A stretch of DNA of 64,000 bases from Kalaharituber pfeilii (Eukaryota > Ascomycota > Pezizomycetes > Pezizales > Pezizaceae). Position numbers and translations under genes: made by a program. The DNA lies in assembly GCA_015179045.1 (NCBI GenBank), contig WHUZ01000108.1, positions 124,001 to 188,000 of the forward strand, given 5' to 3'. Positions 23,703 through 34,819 of this stretch are shown here, piece after piece (position 1 is the stretch's first letter; every line of letters starts with the position of its first letter). The notes beneath the pieces were generated by a model. The model was not told the origin of the DNA and searched no databases. It saw only the letters and a list, made by a program, of their open reading frames with translations.

Positions 23703-24349
23703 CCTGGACAGACAGGATAGCTCGCGGGGACTACGGCGTGGCAGTGATGTGGGTAAAGGGCCACAAGGGCCAGGGGGGCAACACAGAAGCGGACAGGGCG
23801 GCCAAGGTGGGAACGTACCTGCAATACCACGACGAACGAGTCACAGAACCCGGACTTCGCCAGCACGCAAAAGAAAAAAGAGCGGAAGAGAGGAACCGCT
23901 TACAGCTGAGTTACAGACCTTTGCAACTCCTAGGCACACACGTCACCACCCTGGCGGGACTCCTCGGGGGCAAGGGCCTACGTGCGTGGCGATACAGTAT
24001 AGGAAAAACGGATGGACCGGAATGCCGGTGGTGCGGCGAGCGGAAGAAACCACCAAGCACCTACTAGACGAATGCCGGGCATGGAAGGACAGAATATGGC
24101 CAGGGGGAAGGGAAGGCTTAATGAGACCCCGAAGGAGAACATGGGTTCAATCATGAAACTGCTGGAAAAGCTGGAGGAGTAGATAGCTCTGGGTTACTCT
24201 GGGTTACTCTGTTATTCTGTTACTCTGTTACTCATCTCTCCGTTACTGCTATTCATTTTTCTTTCCTTCTCACTTATCTCCTATGTATCTAGAACCTCGC
24301 CATAGCCCACAGGGCGGCAAGCGAGTATATGATATAAAAAAAAAAAAAA
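23703..24349 (+). mobile_element. LINE family A copy with decayed RNase H end
   Basis: The target duplication ATATTCCTTCAC lies at 23691-23702 and 24350-24361. ORF2 reads VMWVKGHKGQGGNTEADRAA, then CRWCGE, then shifts frame at about 24045. It ends with the family A hairpin and poly(A) just downstream of the tyrosinase gene. Confidence 0.85.
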
Positions 24350-24434
24350 ATATTCCTTCACTATTGTGTTGCCACTCCATTTAGCCCACACCCAAAAGCA
24401 GAATGTTAACCATTACTGACTTCGAGACCTAGCC

Positions 24435-26819
24435 TCAGGCGGATGGCAGAGAATACCCGCCAGCCCGGCCCTCTGTAATACTATGCTCAATATCATAGTT
24501 TTCGAATTTGCTTAATCTATCCGTTTCCAAGTAGTGTGTTGCCAAACCTGCCAAAACCTTAACTTCAAGTTGCAAAGACGGCAGTTCTTCCTCTGGAACT
24601 GCAACACCGCTTATCTAAACTGCGCGTCAGACGCTGCCACAGAGTTCTTTGTTGGAGCAAACATACCGATGCGACAGCCCAGCTGATGTACTTCTTCAGG
24701 TACTCACGAACCATGGGGCGTTTCAGATCAGTCAATGACGTTTGCTCGTCAGCAATATGTGTAATGAGTTTATCAATGAGAGGTATTTGGCCACGTGAAA
24801 GGATATTAGCATCCCTCTGGCGCTCACAGTTTCCGCACCGGCCACCTTCCTCGCCCTCGGAAGGTAGAGGCGAGGGATTGCTAAATGTATAGAGTGTACC
24901 AACGAGATTCTTAGAGGAGAGCCACTTCTTTGGATCCTTGTCTATCTCTGTGGCAGGCCCAAGGAAAACATAGATCCTGTATGGGTCACCTCCATTGAGG
25001 CCGGTTCTGTATTGGCACATTGTTAGCTTGGGTAAAACAGAGGAGAAGGAAGGGGGGTTTGCTCATGGTCGACTAACCTGTTGTAAGTAATGTCCACAAT
25101 ATAGTCCTCATGCTGCATTATTTGACCATCTCCTTCAGCCGCTGCGGTTGGAGGCCTCAAATCTAGAAACCTCCCTGGGTCAAGGCCGTATTGAGCTTTG
25201 ATCTGAGCCACAACATCCGTGTAGTATAGGGACAGATCAAACTTTTTATCCTCTGCCTTATACTTGTCGAGCCATGGCTGTAATTCGGGGTACGTATAAT
25301 TGAACTGAAACCAATCCCTGATAGAATCTGATGTGTGGAGCGTACCTTTATCATCTCTGTGGAAGGGATGTAAGCTTGTTTGGGGGGTAGGAGTATCGTA
25401 GGGTTTAATAAAATAACACCCAGGGTCCTTCAACTGTTCCCGTGGATCGGTAAACCATGCATATGGATATAATGTTTGCCAAATTGTAAACAAACGTTCC
25501 ATGTTGCTGCAAGGTTGCGTCAATGTAAATGCACCGGCATCAACGAGAAACTGTAAGATGAAAGCTCCCTCTTACCTGTGGTGTAGGAAAAATATGGGAT
25601 CAAACGCTGAGACTAAATTCCAGGCCATATTACCGCCCACTCCGCCTGTATAGTCATGAACGACATTATGAACGCCCTCTAAAGACATCTCGTTACCTAA
25701 TACTGGTTTCCCGTTTTCATTAATCAAAGTTGTCGCAAATGAATCAAATGTATCGTTGTGCAACGCCCGGTAAACATAACTACGCAAGGTTAGGTTTGGT
25801 TCCGGGGCCTCGGCATTCCGATTAAGAGCGTCGACGACAGCTTTGTTGTCGATCACACCCTCCCTCCACTGCTGGACGACATGCTCATTGTTGGGATCGT
25901 ATTGCGGCAGATATCGGCTAGTACTATGCGTGATATTATACTAAATAGACACGTTAGTCCTCGTGCTAGTATATTATTGTTAAGATTCTGCAACTCCACC
26001 TACAGGATAACAGAAGCCGTCTTTATCCTTAAACCCATTAACTTTGTAGCGGCCTAAGTCACCGAATGCTTTTCCACCAGGAACAGTGAACTTGGCCAAT
26101 GGGTTTGGATCAAGTTTGACAGGTCCGCAGGGGCCATGCACTTCAATCGTCGCTGGCTGGACGAGCAATGGGATATCATATATTGGAGGCTTTGCTGGAT
26201 CTCTATGCTTGAGTTCTGCCCAATCCCAGTATGGGAGTCTCCAAGTATCTGCAGCTGCCTTGTACCTTGCGCGTTCGTTCTCAGGATATTCCTGAACAAT
26301 TTCTTGCATAATTTCGTAAATGCGTTGCTTGAGGATGCATGATTATGTTAGCAAATGCACGTTGCTATTGTGTATCAAAGCAGATTCTATAAATTAACAA
26401 AGAATTTACCTCAAAAAGCAGAGTAAATGGCCTATGCCAGGTGATGAATAAGGTGCTATTGTGAGTACAATACCCGTCATTGTCTTTCTGCGGCTTCAGA
26501 TCTTCGTCCCAAGGGACAAGTGGGCTGCCGTGGATTCCTAGTCCATAACATAATACATCAGCATTAAGCACCTAAAGCCATTTTCTGCGTTGGTTGGAAC
26601 CTCTTGGAACTTACCAGCAACCTGGAAATATGACAACTTGTCGTTGATGTCCATTTTCTGAAATCGATCCAGAGCAAGCAAAAATAAATGAACCTGTTCC
26701 TTGTTCTCCTCATTTAGGTACCATCTATCTATCTCCTGACGAACAGGTACTTGGCCTAGAGCTGGACCAATGCCTGTGCTGATACCCTTTATTGGATACG
26801 TGGCGCAAGTAGTAGCCAT
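24435..26819 (-). CDS. Tyrosinase (type-3 copper, polyphenol oxidase), 656 aa
   Basis: Seven exons on the minus strand join in frame: 26819-26615, 26537-26410, 26327-26004, 25940-25576, 25506-25078, 25006-24667 and 24614-24435. All introns are GT-AG, 52-82 bp. The protein would oxidise monophenols and o-diphenols to quinones, a step in melanin and phenolic metabolism. The CuA site has a His in GIHGSP, a Cys-Thr-His triplet (the His that forms a thioether with Cys in fungal enzymes) and WHRPF. The CuB site has HNVVH and FFLHHSN, the latter created by splicing. The C-terminal part has the YVFLG and RCGNC regions of the lid domain, normally removed on activation. No signal peptide is seen, so the enzyme is probably intracellular. 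The start at MATTCATYPIKG was chosen because family similarity begins there. Confidence 0.92.
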
Positions 26820-27306
26820 TCCGTAACTTGTGAGTGTGGATGATGAAATGGGTCCTATCTGAACTGAACTGGTGTCGATGGAGGAGCTGTTGGATTTACA
26901 TACAATGACCAGAAGTTCGGCTATGGTATGGCGAACCACCAAGGCCTTTATAGACGATACCCGAATGTTTTTGCGTACTGACTCAGGAAATATCCCGCCT
27001 GTAAAAGCCGACAAACAGACCCTGCCCGCTTTCCATCGCGGTAAATTTCTTTTTACATGCATTCGCTGCCCAAACGGCAGTCTGTATGTCACGAGATCCG
27101 TTGTCAACATGGTCCCGCTACGCCATTATTAAGTTACATTGAAGGGCTGATGGTCGACTCACCCCAGCCGTGGTAAGAGCGACAGGCTGTCCACCTCAGC
27201 TGACACCGTATTCAGCTCGTATAGATTGATACATTAATTCGATATTAACTCTGAATTGGAACCCAAAACGTGCAACTGCATGTTCCATCTCACATGCACG
27301 TATCTG
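26820..27306. other. 5' flank of the tyrosinase gene
   Basis: The frame of exon 1 stays open to 27110, but that upstream part shows no family similarity and is probably leader. No promoter motif can be supported. Confidence 0.35.
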
Positions 27307-27496
27307 CTCGCTGGTTCGGAAAGTATTGGAAGGGCAAATAACTCGTCTGCGCTATTCGCCTTTTGGAATAGTGCAAATTTGTTATGCAGCGTTGTATTAC
27401 TTTCCGAACCAGCGATATTTTTATTTTTTTTTATTTTTTTTGATATCATTAATCGCGTGCCGCCCTGTGGGCTATGGCGATATCCGAACCAGCGAG
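27307..27496. mobile_element. Foldback MITE, second copy, with a LINE insert
   Basis: It has the same ends as 16314-16423 (CTCGCTGGTTCGGAAAGTAT and its inverse). It differs internally and is interrupted near the right end by a 67-bp LINE tail at 27416-27482. TA follows the right end; the left flank is not TA. Confidence 0.75.
27416..27482 (-). mobile_element. 67-bp LINE family A micro-insertion
   Basis: It is the complement of the 3' hairpin with a T-rich end, flanked by TCCGAACCAGCGA at 27403-27415 and 27483-27495. The right repeat completes the MITE terminus. Confidence 0.9.
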
Positions 27497-27498
27497 TA

Positions 27499-28034
27499 GA
27501 ATGGACATCCAGTCGAACCTTGCAAGGGATGCTACTCTCACTGGTTACTGTAGTTGCACAACCAATCTAATGCTGTTTGCATATACTAAATTATACAGGA
27601 ATAGCGGATTCCCTTGTGTAACAGCACCGAGTAAATCTTACTGGAATTCTTCACATTTTCTATTTTTTTTATTTTTTTTTTTTACAATTCTTCACATAAA
27701 GTTCAGCTCCTACCGTAACAATGAGGCTTTTTTTCAAGCTGGAAAAAGCCGTCAAGTTACACCGTGATTGTGGGGTAAAATTGCGGGCAAGCGAATACAA
27801 TCATTGTCCAATTGGGTATGGGATGTGCATGTGGCTGTTTACCCCGCCTGCTGCTCAGAATAGGGACATCGAGGGCGCGAAAATTGTATCCGTACATCCT
27901 TGCATAGGCGAATTCACTAGAACTAGAAGTGCTGAATTGCCAATACGTCGATTCCAGCTTGTAGTTGGGATACTCAGATAAATAGCAGCAGGTTCAATTG
28001 CGAATCAATCTTTTTTGCAGTTTGCAATCGTGTA
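27499..28034. other. Intergenic, nothing recognised
   Basis: An 86-codon ORF (27721-27981) has no recognised domain. T-rich tracts lie at about 27660-27685. Confidence 0.3.
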
Positions 28035-28452
28035 CAGGGGACCCCGGCTATAGTGAAATTCCTTAAAGTGAAAGCCTGGCTATAGTGGAGGAATGGGTGG
28101 GATCATTTGTGCACGAAGCTAAAGCAATCTGGCTATGTGAAAAGAAGCGCTATAGTGAAAGTGAAGGACTTTTCAGAACTAAATAATTCAGCAACAGGTA
28201 AAGTCTACTTGCTATAGAGAAAAATCGCGGACATGGCCTCAGTACTGCCTTATCTGACGAGTGCATCATATCTTCCATTTCTCTAGAGATGGGAGTCCAG
28301 AGCGGCGTTGAGGGGGCATAATGTTGGCCGTCCGGTAAGAACTGAATTCGCACTTGAAACCTGAATATCATACACTTAAAATTTCCGCATTTGACAATTT
28401 TTTCACACCCCTGCCTACTTGGTGGCCAGCACTGACCCCTCGCTATAGTGAA
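28035..28452. mobile_element. Pogo-like MITE, right end lost
   Basis: The left end CAGGGGACCCCGGCTATAGT follows TA at 28033-28034. The core CTATAGTGAAA recurs internally at about 28151 and 28441. A matching inverted right end was not found; a T1 element abuts at about 28453. Confidence 0.55.
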
Positions 28453-28511
28453 AACATGAAATTTGCGACACAACCAACGCAACGCAAAACCTATCAACAA
28501 CCACAACCTGA

Positions 28512-29751
28512 CTGCGTTTCACCACATCTCGACGCACACCACAATTCGACGCACTTTCCCACCAAAATTGAGCGAATGAGAACCTGTATATCCCCACGCA
28601 CAGAACCGACTTGTCTATGCGCCTTTCAGGAGGCTTAAAGCAAGCATCATTCTTCAGATCTTGCATCTCTACTAAAAAAAAAAAAGTAGGTATGAATGAA
28701 TTATATCGCTGCACATTTTCACATAAGTCTTGGCATATATTTTTGCAGTAAAATTGCAGATATGGAAATCTACCTGCGGCACCTGCAATTAATTCAATAA
28801 AAATATGTAAACATTTCATTTAGATAACCTATCCCTATGGAGATATACATTAATGGCATCAACATAATCCTTGAAGTAATTGTTGAGCTGTTCAACATAT
28901 TTTCATTCCTATAGAAATATTGCATATGAATAGTATCGGAAAAGCATCTGAGAATATATATCAGCATGCCAACTATGCAATATATCAAAATGGACTGAAT
29001 ACAATCAAGTGAATCAATATACAACTAGGGAAGGCCCTTTGATCACAAGAAAATTGCCATTGGTATGATAGTGCTAAAAAAGAGTAGTATGTTCAGTCCG
29101 CTGAAATATTGTATGAGAATCCCATACAAATAGATGCCAAGACATTATTACAAATTTTGCGGTACCATAATTTCTTGAGAATGCTTTCTTTGAGCAGCCA
29201 GAGGTGCTAAACATGAAGAACAAGTATTTATTTAGTGTCTCTAGCACTTACAAAATTCTGCTCTAGTGGTTGAGGTACACGCTCTTCTGCGTGGCTAGTT
29301 TTGGTGGGAAAGTGCGTCTTTTTTTTTTTTTTTTTTTTATATCATTAATCGCTTGCCGCCCTATGGCCATGGCGATGTGCTATATATAAGTATGTATGAC
29401 ATGAGTACTGCGTAACGTAACAAAATGAAAAGACAACCATAAAGGAGAGAAACTAGACTATGCTCCTCATTCTCCTAGCATTTCCATCAGCTTCTTTAGC
29501 GGGTCCTCCCCCCCCTCCCCTTTGACCCGCGGCGGTCTCCTGACGTGCTCCTCTCCTCCCGGCCATCTCCGTTTCCACACTCTGCACTGGCATAACAGAT
29601 GTCTCGTCGTCTCCTCCTCTTCCCCGCACCACCTGCATTCTGGACCATCCACCCCCCCCAATCGCCACCTCCATGCCCGCAGCCCTTTGCCCCCCATGAG
29701 GCGGGAAAGTGCGTCGAATTGTGGTGTGCGTCGAGATGTGGTGAAACACAG
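28512..29751. mobile_element. T2 DNA element, copy 2, nested in T1
   Basis: The left end CTGCGTTTCACCACATCTCG and the right end, its inverted counterpart GTGGTGAAACACAG, bound this copy. TA follows the right end. It is diverged from 33580-34427 and carries a LINE at 29319-29702. Confidence 0.7.
29319..29702 (-). mobile_element. LINE family A copy with ORF2 C-terminus
   Basis: The target duplication GGGAAAGTGCGTC lies at 29306-29318 and 29703-29715. The minus frame reads GGKGLRAWRWRL, then C-x2-C-x8-H-x4-C (CRWCGEEEETTRHLLCQC), and ends LMEMLGE. The 3' hairpin and T-run follow. This is the third level of the nest. Confidence 0.9.
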
Positions 29752-30246
29752 TAAGGTAGAAATATCATAAATCTATACTATTTGAGACGCTCTATCATTC
29801 TATGATATTTTCATGGCAAAATCTTTATTCATTGTCAAACTGAAAAGGTTCAAATTTTTTTTACTTTCTTAGAAAATGTAGAAGATGTAACATGCCAAGC
29901 CACATACAAAAAGTCATCAAAGGGGGGTCCCCCTCTCGCACCCACCAGTGACTCTTATATACATAGTTTTTGAAGGTCTCTGTACTATATTGATGACCAT
30001 CCTTATATGCCTGCGTACTACGAAGCAGTTCTCACAAGCAAACTTTTTTGCTGCACCCCAATATGGTTCTATGAAATTCATTTCAAAATGAGGATAAAAT
30101 AAAACAATATGTAATGTGACCGTGTAAAGCGGCTGAAGGGTGCGCGATTGCTCACTGATTGCAAGCACACATACGGTGCTGCTTATTAATGCTGGCCGGC
30201 AATGTTACAACATGTCGGTTATTAAGTTCCGGTTACCGGCAGCTTA

Positions 30247-30505
30247 CTGTCTTTCCGTCGTGCACTACGTCCCGACGCACGATTTACATCAAAGCTGACT
30301 GTGCGTGACAACATATATCTCAACCACCTGAATAGAATTTTGTATGTGCCTTTCAGAGGAAATGAATAAAGGGTAATTCTTCACCTTTAGTACCTCTATT
30401 TGCACTGAAAAGACATTGTGGTCAATTAATGGCACCATGAGTTTTTTATTGATGTCTTGGCATTCATTTATATAGAATTCTCACACGAAGTGCACTGGAG
30501 GGTAC
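30247..30505. mobile_element. T2 DNA element, copy 3 (one end only)
   Basis: It begins CTGTCTTTCCGTCG after TA and matches the complement of the right part of 33580-34427 up to about 30505, where similarity stops. Confidence 0.65.
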
Positions 30506-31090
30506 CAGTACCGTATGGGTACTGTAACGATGTGTATGCCGGTAACGCTGGGCACCTTGGCGCCGGTTTTGCACCCTTTAACTGTCAAGCATATCTCACA
30601 GAATATATCTCTAAGATATATGACGAATCAATTGTGGACTATATTGACTGCGCTGATTCCAAATTTGAAGGGAAAAAAAGTGAAAATGCTACTCCTATAG
30701 TATCTACAGTTGCATTACCTCCGTACCTTATGAATAACCCTCTCTAGCATCTACTAGCAATTAATGCCAACTCGCTTCAACGCTCTACCTGCTTATGCAA
30801 TAGTAACAATAGTAGCAATAGCACCACCAGTACTATGTTGCAATACATGGTTAGTAACAGCTTAAGATCTATAACATAGCACTGTATGTTCCTGTGCCAA
30901 GATATTGTGCATAATTGAGATATTGAGTATTTTCTGGATGCCACTATAAAAAATATCTGTGAGTGCAAATAGCCCTCAATCAGACTCAAATTGAGGTTAG
31001 AACCTAGTAGAATATATGGAATTATCTTCCGTATATTTATTGAGTCAATTTTTAGGATATGAGTAGTGACCTATTTAATATATTCCAAAT
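30506..31090. other. AT-rich intergenic with a repeat C copy
   Basis: From about 30920 to 31140 it resembles repeat family C (see 4686 and 56885). A CAATAG/CAATAGTAA-rich tract lies at about 30796-30830. ORF 30457-30747 has no recognised domain. Confidence 0.4.
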
Positions 31091-31119
31091 TACGAGTAAT
31101 GATATAAAATATATACATA
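31091..31119 (+). mobile_element. About 28-bp LINE-tail micro-insertion
   Basis: The segment TACGAGTAATGATATAAAAT matches only the last bases of the family A 3' end. It is flanked by ATTCCAAAT-type repeats of at least 10 bp (31081-31090 and 31120-31129). It interrupts repeat C. Confidence 0.65.
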
Positions 31120-31150
31120 TATTCCAAATCCTATGCTAGACATACTCTGA

Positions 31151-31202
31151 TTTTTTTTTTTTTTAATAATATTACTCGCATGCCGCCTGTAAGGCTATGG
31201 CG
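31151..31202 (-). mobile_element. 52-bp LINE family A micro-insertion
   Basis: The perfect target duplication TAGACATACTCTGA lies at 31137-31150 and 31203-31216. The inner stem has lost one base on each side (GCC/GGC instead of GCCC/GGGC). Confidence 0.9.
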
Positions 31203-31464
31203 TAGACATACTCTGAGCTCCCAAGTGTCAATGATTCTAGCTGAGATCTCATTCATTTTGATATATATTCTATTACCTATGCTGAGGAAGTGTAGCTAGT
31301 TTAGTTATGTTTGGTCATGTCACGGGTTCACTACGACTGTAGAGTGAGTAGTCTACTTACATTAGGCATGCCATTCTATGACTGTAGTTTTCAGCTGCCC
31401 AAAACCATTCATCAGCAATGATGAAAAATGCTTCCTGATCCGCGGGTACAGCGTTATGACAATT

Positions 31465-31468
<4 letters not shown>

Positions 31469-31496
<28 letters not shown>

Positions 31497-32853
31497 CACA
31501 TAACCCCGCTTGCAGCTGTTCGCCATGGCAGGGTCCCTGGACCGAAGTCCTTATGGCCCGGAGACAGGCACCTAAAAACAAACAACAACTCACTATATAC
31601 ACCGACATTCAAAAGGGAATAGAGGAAATAAAACCCATGAGACAACCCGCTATGCCGTCAAGTCCATTTCCTCCACCTCCCTCCCCTTCCCCTTTCTGTC
31701 CACCTTTGAATTTCTATCCCAGTCATACAGGCACGAATCGTACCACTTGCCTGACAACCTTACCTTCGCTGGTGTTTGGCTATCCGATTCCACCTCCCCC
31801 TCCAGGTAGATGACAACCGAGCTAGCCTTCTTTCCCTCCCTCCTCTCTTTCTTCACCAACCATCTTGCCGCAACAATCTTTCCCATCCATGGGTTCGCAT
31901 TCTCCATCCAATCTCTTACTTTCCCGAGTTTCTTTGTCACCGCAATTCCATGTACTACGATCGCACGACCGGATTGCGGGAGTGTCCTTTCCTTTGGGAT
32001 TGGCTTCGGAGATGGTGCTGGAGATGGTTTCTTGGACATTTTCTGCTTGGGGGGGCTGGTACTCTGTCCCCCTTTCACTTTTTTGGACTGGAAAGCAGTG
32101 GACTTTGTTCGGCTTTTGGGTGGTGCCACTGGAGGTCGGTCAGAATTGTCCCCTTCCGGGGGTGTGCTTGGCGGGATGTTCTGGGAGACAACTGCTGCAT
32201 ATGACAGCTTTGGTGGTTTCTCCGGGTCAGTTTGTGATTCCCCTTCCTTTGAGGGTTTCCTCAGGTGCATATTGTGTATTTCTGTGCATGATTCCGTCTT
32301 CACCGCTAGTGCAAGAGCAGCAATGACGTGATGCACACTCCTGATTTCACACAGGAACCTGTCTGTTGGTTCAAAGTTTGGTCTTGTCTTCTGGTCTTTT
32401 ATGCAAGCATGTATGTGTTCGATGACATCCCCCACGGCATCAAGCATATCGGACATATTGACTCCGCCGAGCCGATCTCCGATAGACTTGTACAGTGGGG
32501 CCTCGAGACGGGTACTCTTGGCCAGAGTTGTTTTGGCACCTACGGGCATGTTTTTTGGTGCTGGGCTGCCCAATGCCATGAATCTATTGGTCGGATCCAT
32601 GGTGGGAATGCCAAGAAGTCAGGGATGGTGGTGTGCTGGCAACGGAGTAAGGAGCTGAAAATTTCCTCAAAACTTAACCCCCAAGGGGGAAACTTGAGGA
32701 GTTGGGTTTTTTGGAATAAAAATTAGATCTAAAGACTCAGCGCACTGAGAGCTTTCGATCTATGTAGGTTTCGCTGGGGGGGACGCTGTGGTTGCGGAGT
32801 GGCTTCCGAGCGCTCGTCCTGTCGAAGTGGTTGTCGCTGATTATTGGGGTTTG
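31469..32853 (-). mobile_element. LINE family B, full-length ORF1-only element (1385 bp)
   Basis: The perfect 13-bp target duplication ATGACAATTGGAT lies at 31456-31468 and 32854-32866. On the minus strand it holds a leader of about 250 bp, one intact ORF of 316 codons, a short 3' UTR, the family B hairpin and a long poly(A) (T-run at 31469-31497). No endonuclease, reverse transcriptase or RNase H is present. The leader resembles 40209-40330, so the 5' end is probably genuine and not a truncation point. It probably moves using another element's enzymes. Confidence 0.85.
31650..32600 (-). CDS. LINE family B ORF1 protein (gag-like), 316 aa
   Basis: The frame is intact from Met to stop. The N-terminal 100 residues include a helical region (MLDAVGDVIEHIHACIKDQK), and then a Pro/Ser/Lys-rich linker (about 130-220). 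The conserved C-terminal domain includes GRAIVVHGIAVTKKLGKV, NPWMGKIVAARWLVKKERR and ASSVVIYLEGEV, and the frame ends VEEMDLTA. The role is inferred to be binding the element's RNA. Homologous pieces occur at 13775-14152 and 22763-23364. No CCHC knuckle is present in this copy. Confidence 0.75.
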   Translation of the reverse strand: MDPTNRFMALGSPAPKNMPVGAKTTLAKSTRLEAPLYKSIGDRLGGVNMSDMLDAVGDVIEHIHACIKDQKTRPNFEPTDRFLCEIRSVHHVIAALALAVKTESCTEIHNMHLRKPSKEGESQTDPEKPPKLSYAAVVSQNIPPSTPPEGDNSDRPPVAPPKSRTKSTAFQSKKVKGGQSTSPPKQKMSKKPSPAPSPKPIPKERTLPQSGRAIVVHGIAVTKKLGKVRDWMENANPWMGKIVAARWLVKKERREGKKASSVVIYLEGEVESDSQTPAKVRLSGKWYDSCLYDWDRNSKVDRKGKGREVEEMDLTA

Positions 32854-32866
32854 ATGACAATTGGAT

Positions 32867-33337
32867 AAACCCCATCCGTTAGTACAGCCCTTGAAGCAGT
32901 TGATAGCAGGGCAAAAGTGTTGCTGCTTGCAGACTCTCAGGCAGCAATCAATACAGTTAAGACAGCAGGAAAAACTGGAAAAGTGAGGACTGCAGACCTG
33001 GTGTATGTGTTAGAGCTTATGGTAGAAAGGTAGCAGAGGTAGAGGAATGCTGAGGCTATAAAGCTTGCCTGAGTAAAGGCCCATGTCGGGCAATACATGT
33101 ACTTAGTCATCTTTTTATTTTGCTTTTAATAAAACCTCGCCATAGCCCTTAGGGCGGCAAGCGCGTAATAAAATAGAAAAAAAAAAAAAAAAAAAAAGGC
33201 CCATGTGGGAACAGAGGGCAATGAGATGGTAGATGAGAAGGTCAAAGAGGGGGCTAGGTGCATAAGGTACAATGGGCAGGCTACTGAGGGTGGACTGCGC
33301 CAGGAGTTAGTCCGAAAGAGAAAGGAGGAGAGGGAGC

Positions 33338-33339
<2 letters not shown>
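32867..33339 (+). pseudogene. Decayed RNase H domain of another LINE
   Basis: Frames read LLLADSQAAINTV (the third acidic motif) and later KAHVGTEGNEMVDEKVKEGA (the fourth), with stops and a family A insertion between. The sequence is distinct from family A RNase H, so it is an older, separate LINE lineage. Confidence 0.6.
33087..33194 (+). mobile_element. LINE family A 3' end (108 bp)
   Basis: The target duplication AAAGGCCCATGT lies at 33075-33086 and 33195-33206. It splits the old RNase H fragment. Confidence 0.9.
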
Positions 33340-33378
<39 letters not shown>

Positions 33379-33509
33379 TCAGTGATCGCGTGCAGCTTCT
33401 CGTTTACTTTTCCTTTTTCTCTCATTTTACTAACTATTTCCTATGCAACTAAATCACCATAGCCCTCAGGGTGGCATGCAATCACTGATATTTAAGAAAA
33501 AAAAAAAAC
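33340..33509 (+). mobile_element. LINE family A insertion with inverted 5' part
   Basis: A T-run, an A-run and ATCAGTGATCGCGTGCAG at the left are the complement of the element's own 3' end (GCATGCAATCACTGATATTT and poly(A) at the right). The whole is a head-to-head structure as left by twin priming, or two opposite insertions. Confidence 0.65.
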
Positions 33510-33579
33510 ATAGTACAAACTGTAGCCAGCTAGGTGTGCCTAGCTCTAACATGCGCTTGGCTAGAGAACTTGGTTGCTA

Positions 33580-34427
33580 CTGTAATTCACCACAACGCGA
33601 CGTACACCCCGTCCCGACGCACGTTTTATACCAAAACTGACTGCGCACGACAATATATATCTCAACCACCAGAATAGAATTTCGCATCTAGCTTGTAGAT
33701 GGGTTAAGTGAAGGACTAATCTTCATATTCCGTACCTTAGCTTCTTCAGAAGTGATGTTTTGAAGAGCCTATGATTCCATGAATTTCATACCATACATTG
33801 GCATAGGCTTGGTATATACTTTTGACTGTAATACCACTAGTATTGCATCCCACTTATCACACCTACATTAAATTTGACAAAATCAGTAGGACACTTAAAT
33901 ATCAATATTTTACCTTATTTAAAATTGTGAGAAGTGCACCAAGAAAATTTCTGAAGAAGTGGTGGAGTTATTCACAAAATTCATATTCTCATAGAAATTG
34001 TATGCAATAATTTTATAGGAAAATACCAGAAATGGCAATTTGATGTATGAAATAGACACTAAATAACATCAAGCCAATCAAAGCACTAATTATTAAGAGA
34101 CCTATTGAGGAGACAATGCTATAGCCATTGGAGTGAGTGTTGAACGAAAGAAGTGCATTCTACCCTCCAGTGCACTTTGTATGGGAATTCCATAAAAATG
34201 CATGCCAAGACATCAATGCAAAACTCAAGGTGCCATTAATTGATCACAATGTCTTTTCAGAGCAACTAGAGATATTAAAGGTGAGGAATAATGCTTTATT
34301 TATTTCCCCTGAAAAGCGCATACAAAATTCTATTCTGGTGGTTGAGATATATTTTGTCGCGCATGCTCAGTTTTGGTGTAAAACGTGCGTCGCGACGTGG
34401 TGTACGTCGCTTTGTGGTGAAAGACAG
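33580..34427. mobile_element. T2 DNA element, best copy (848 bp)
   Basis: TA at 33578-33579 and 34428-34429 flank inverted ends of about 100 bp, including CTGTAATTCACCACAACGCG, ACGTTTTATACCAAAACTGA and TATATCTCAACCACCAGAAT with their complements. The interior has no long ORF, so the element is non-autonomous. Confidence 0.85.
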
Positions 34428-34746
34428 TAGACAATGAAAAGTGCAGTGCCAACGTAAGAATCAAGACCCAAGCTGCACTCGAGTTTGTTATTATTTTACG
34501 TCCCCGACGGTGCCTGGCTATTGCACTTTTTCCGGGACTATACGCGGCATAAGCTTTACATAGGAAACGGGGCTTTCGCAGCCCAGAGGGTCTTGGCATG
34601 AGACTAGGTTATTAACTTCCGGCAGCATAGTCGTACCAGACATTTCTGGTGTGCCTGCTACGGCATTGCCCAGCTGGGTAGCCCTTGCCAAGAATCTCCG
34701 CCCTGTTTGTGTTCTCATGAAACAACAGTTATCCGGTGGAGCTCTC

Positions 34747-34805
34747 TTTTGTTTTTGCTTTTTTCTCTCACGTGACCCCGCATGCAGCTGTTCGCCATGG
34801 CAGGG
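34747..34805 (-). mobile_element. 59-bp LINE family B micro-insertion
   Basis: The perfect target duplication CCGGTGGAGCTCTC lies at 34733-34746 and 34806-34819. It consists only of the complement of the family B 3' hairpin with a T-rich end. Just upstream, at 34610-34632, a T1 terminus fragment (TTATTAACTTCCGGCA) remains. Confidence 0.85.
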
Positions 34806-34819
34806 CCGGTGGAGCTCTC

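Larger units (their letters stand above)
28453..30243. mobile_element. T1 DNA element, copy 2, containing nested insertions
   Basis: The left part (AAATTTGCGACACAACCAAC) and the right part (transposase remnant on the minus strand, then CAATGTTACAACATG) match other T1 copies. The T2 element at 28512-29751 separates them. The extreme left terminus is deleted and the right one is degenerate. A minus-strand frame at about 30010-30080 still resembles the transposase C-terminus. Confidence 0.7.

Noticed and set aside
31776..32331. Overlapping plus ORFs of 142-173 codons
   Set aside because: They are shadows of the LINE ORF1 on the opposite strand.
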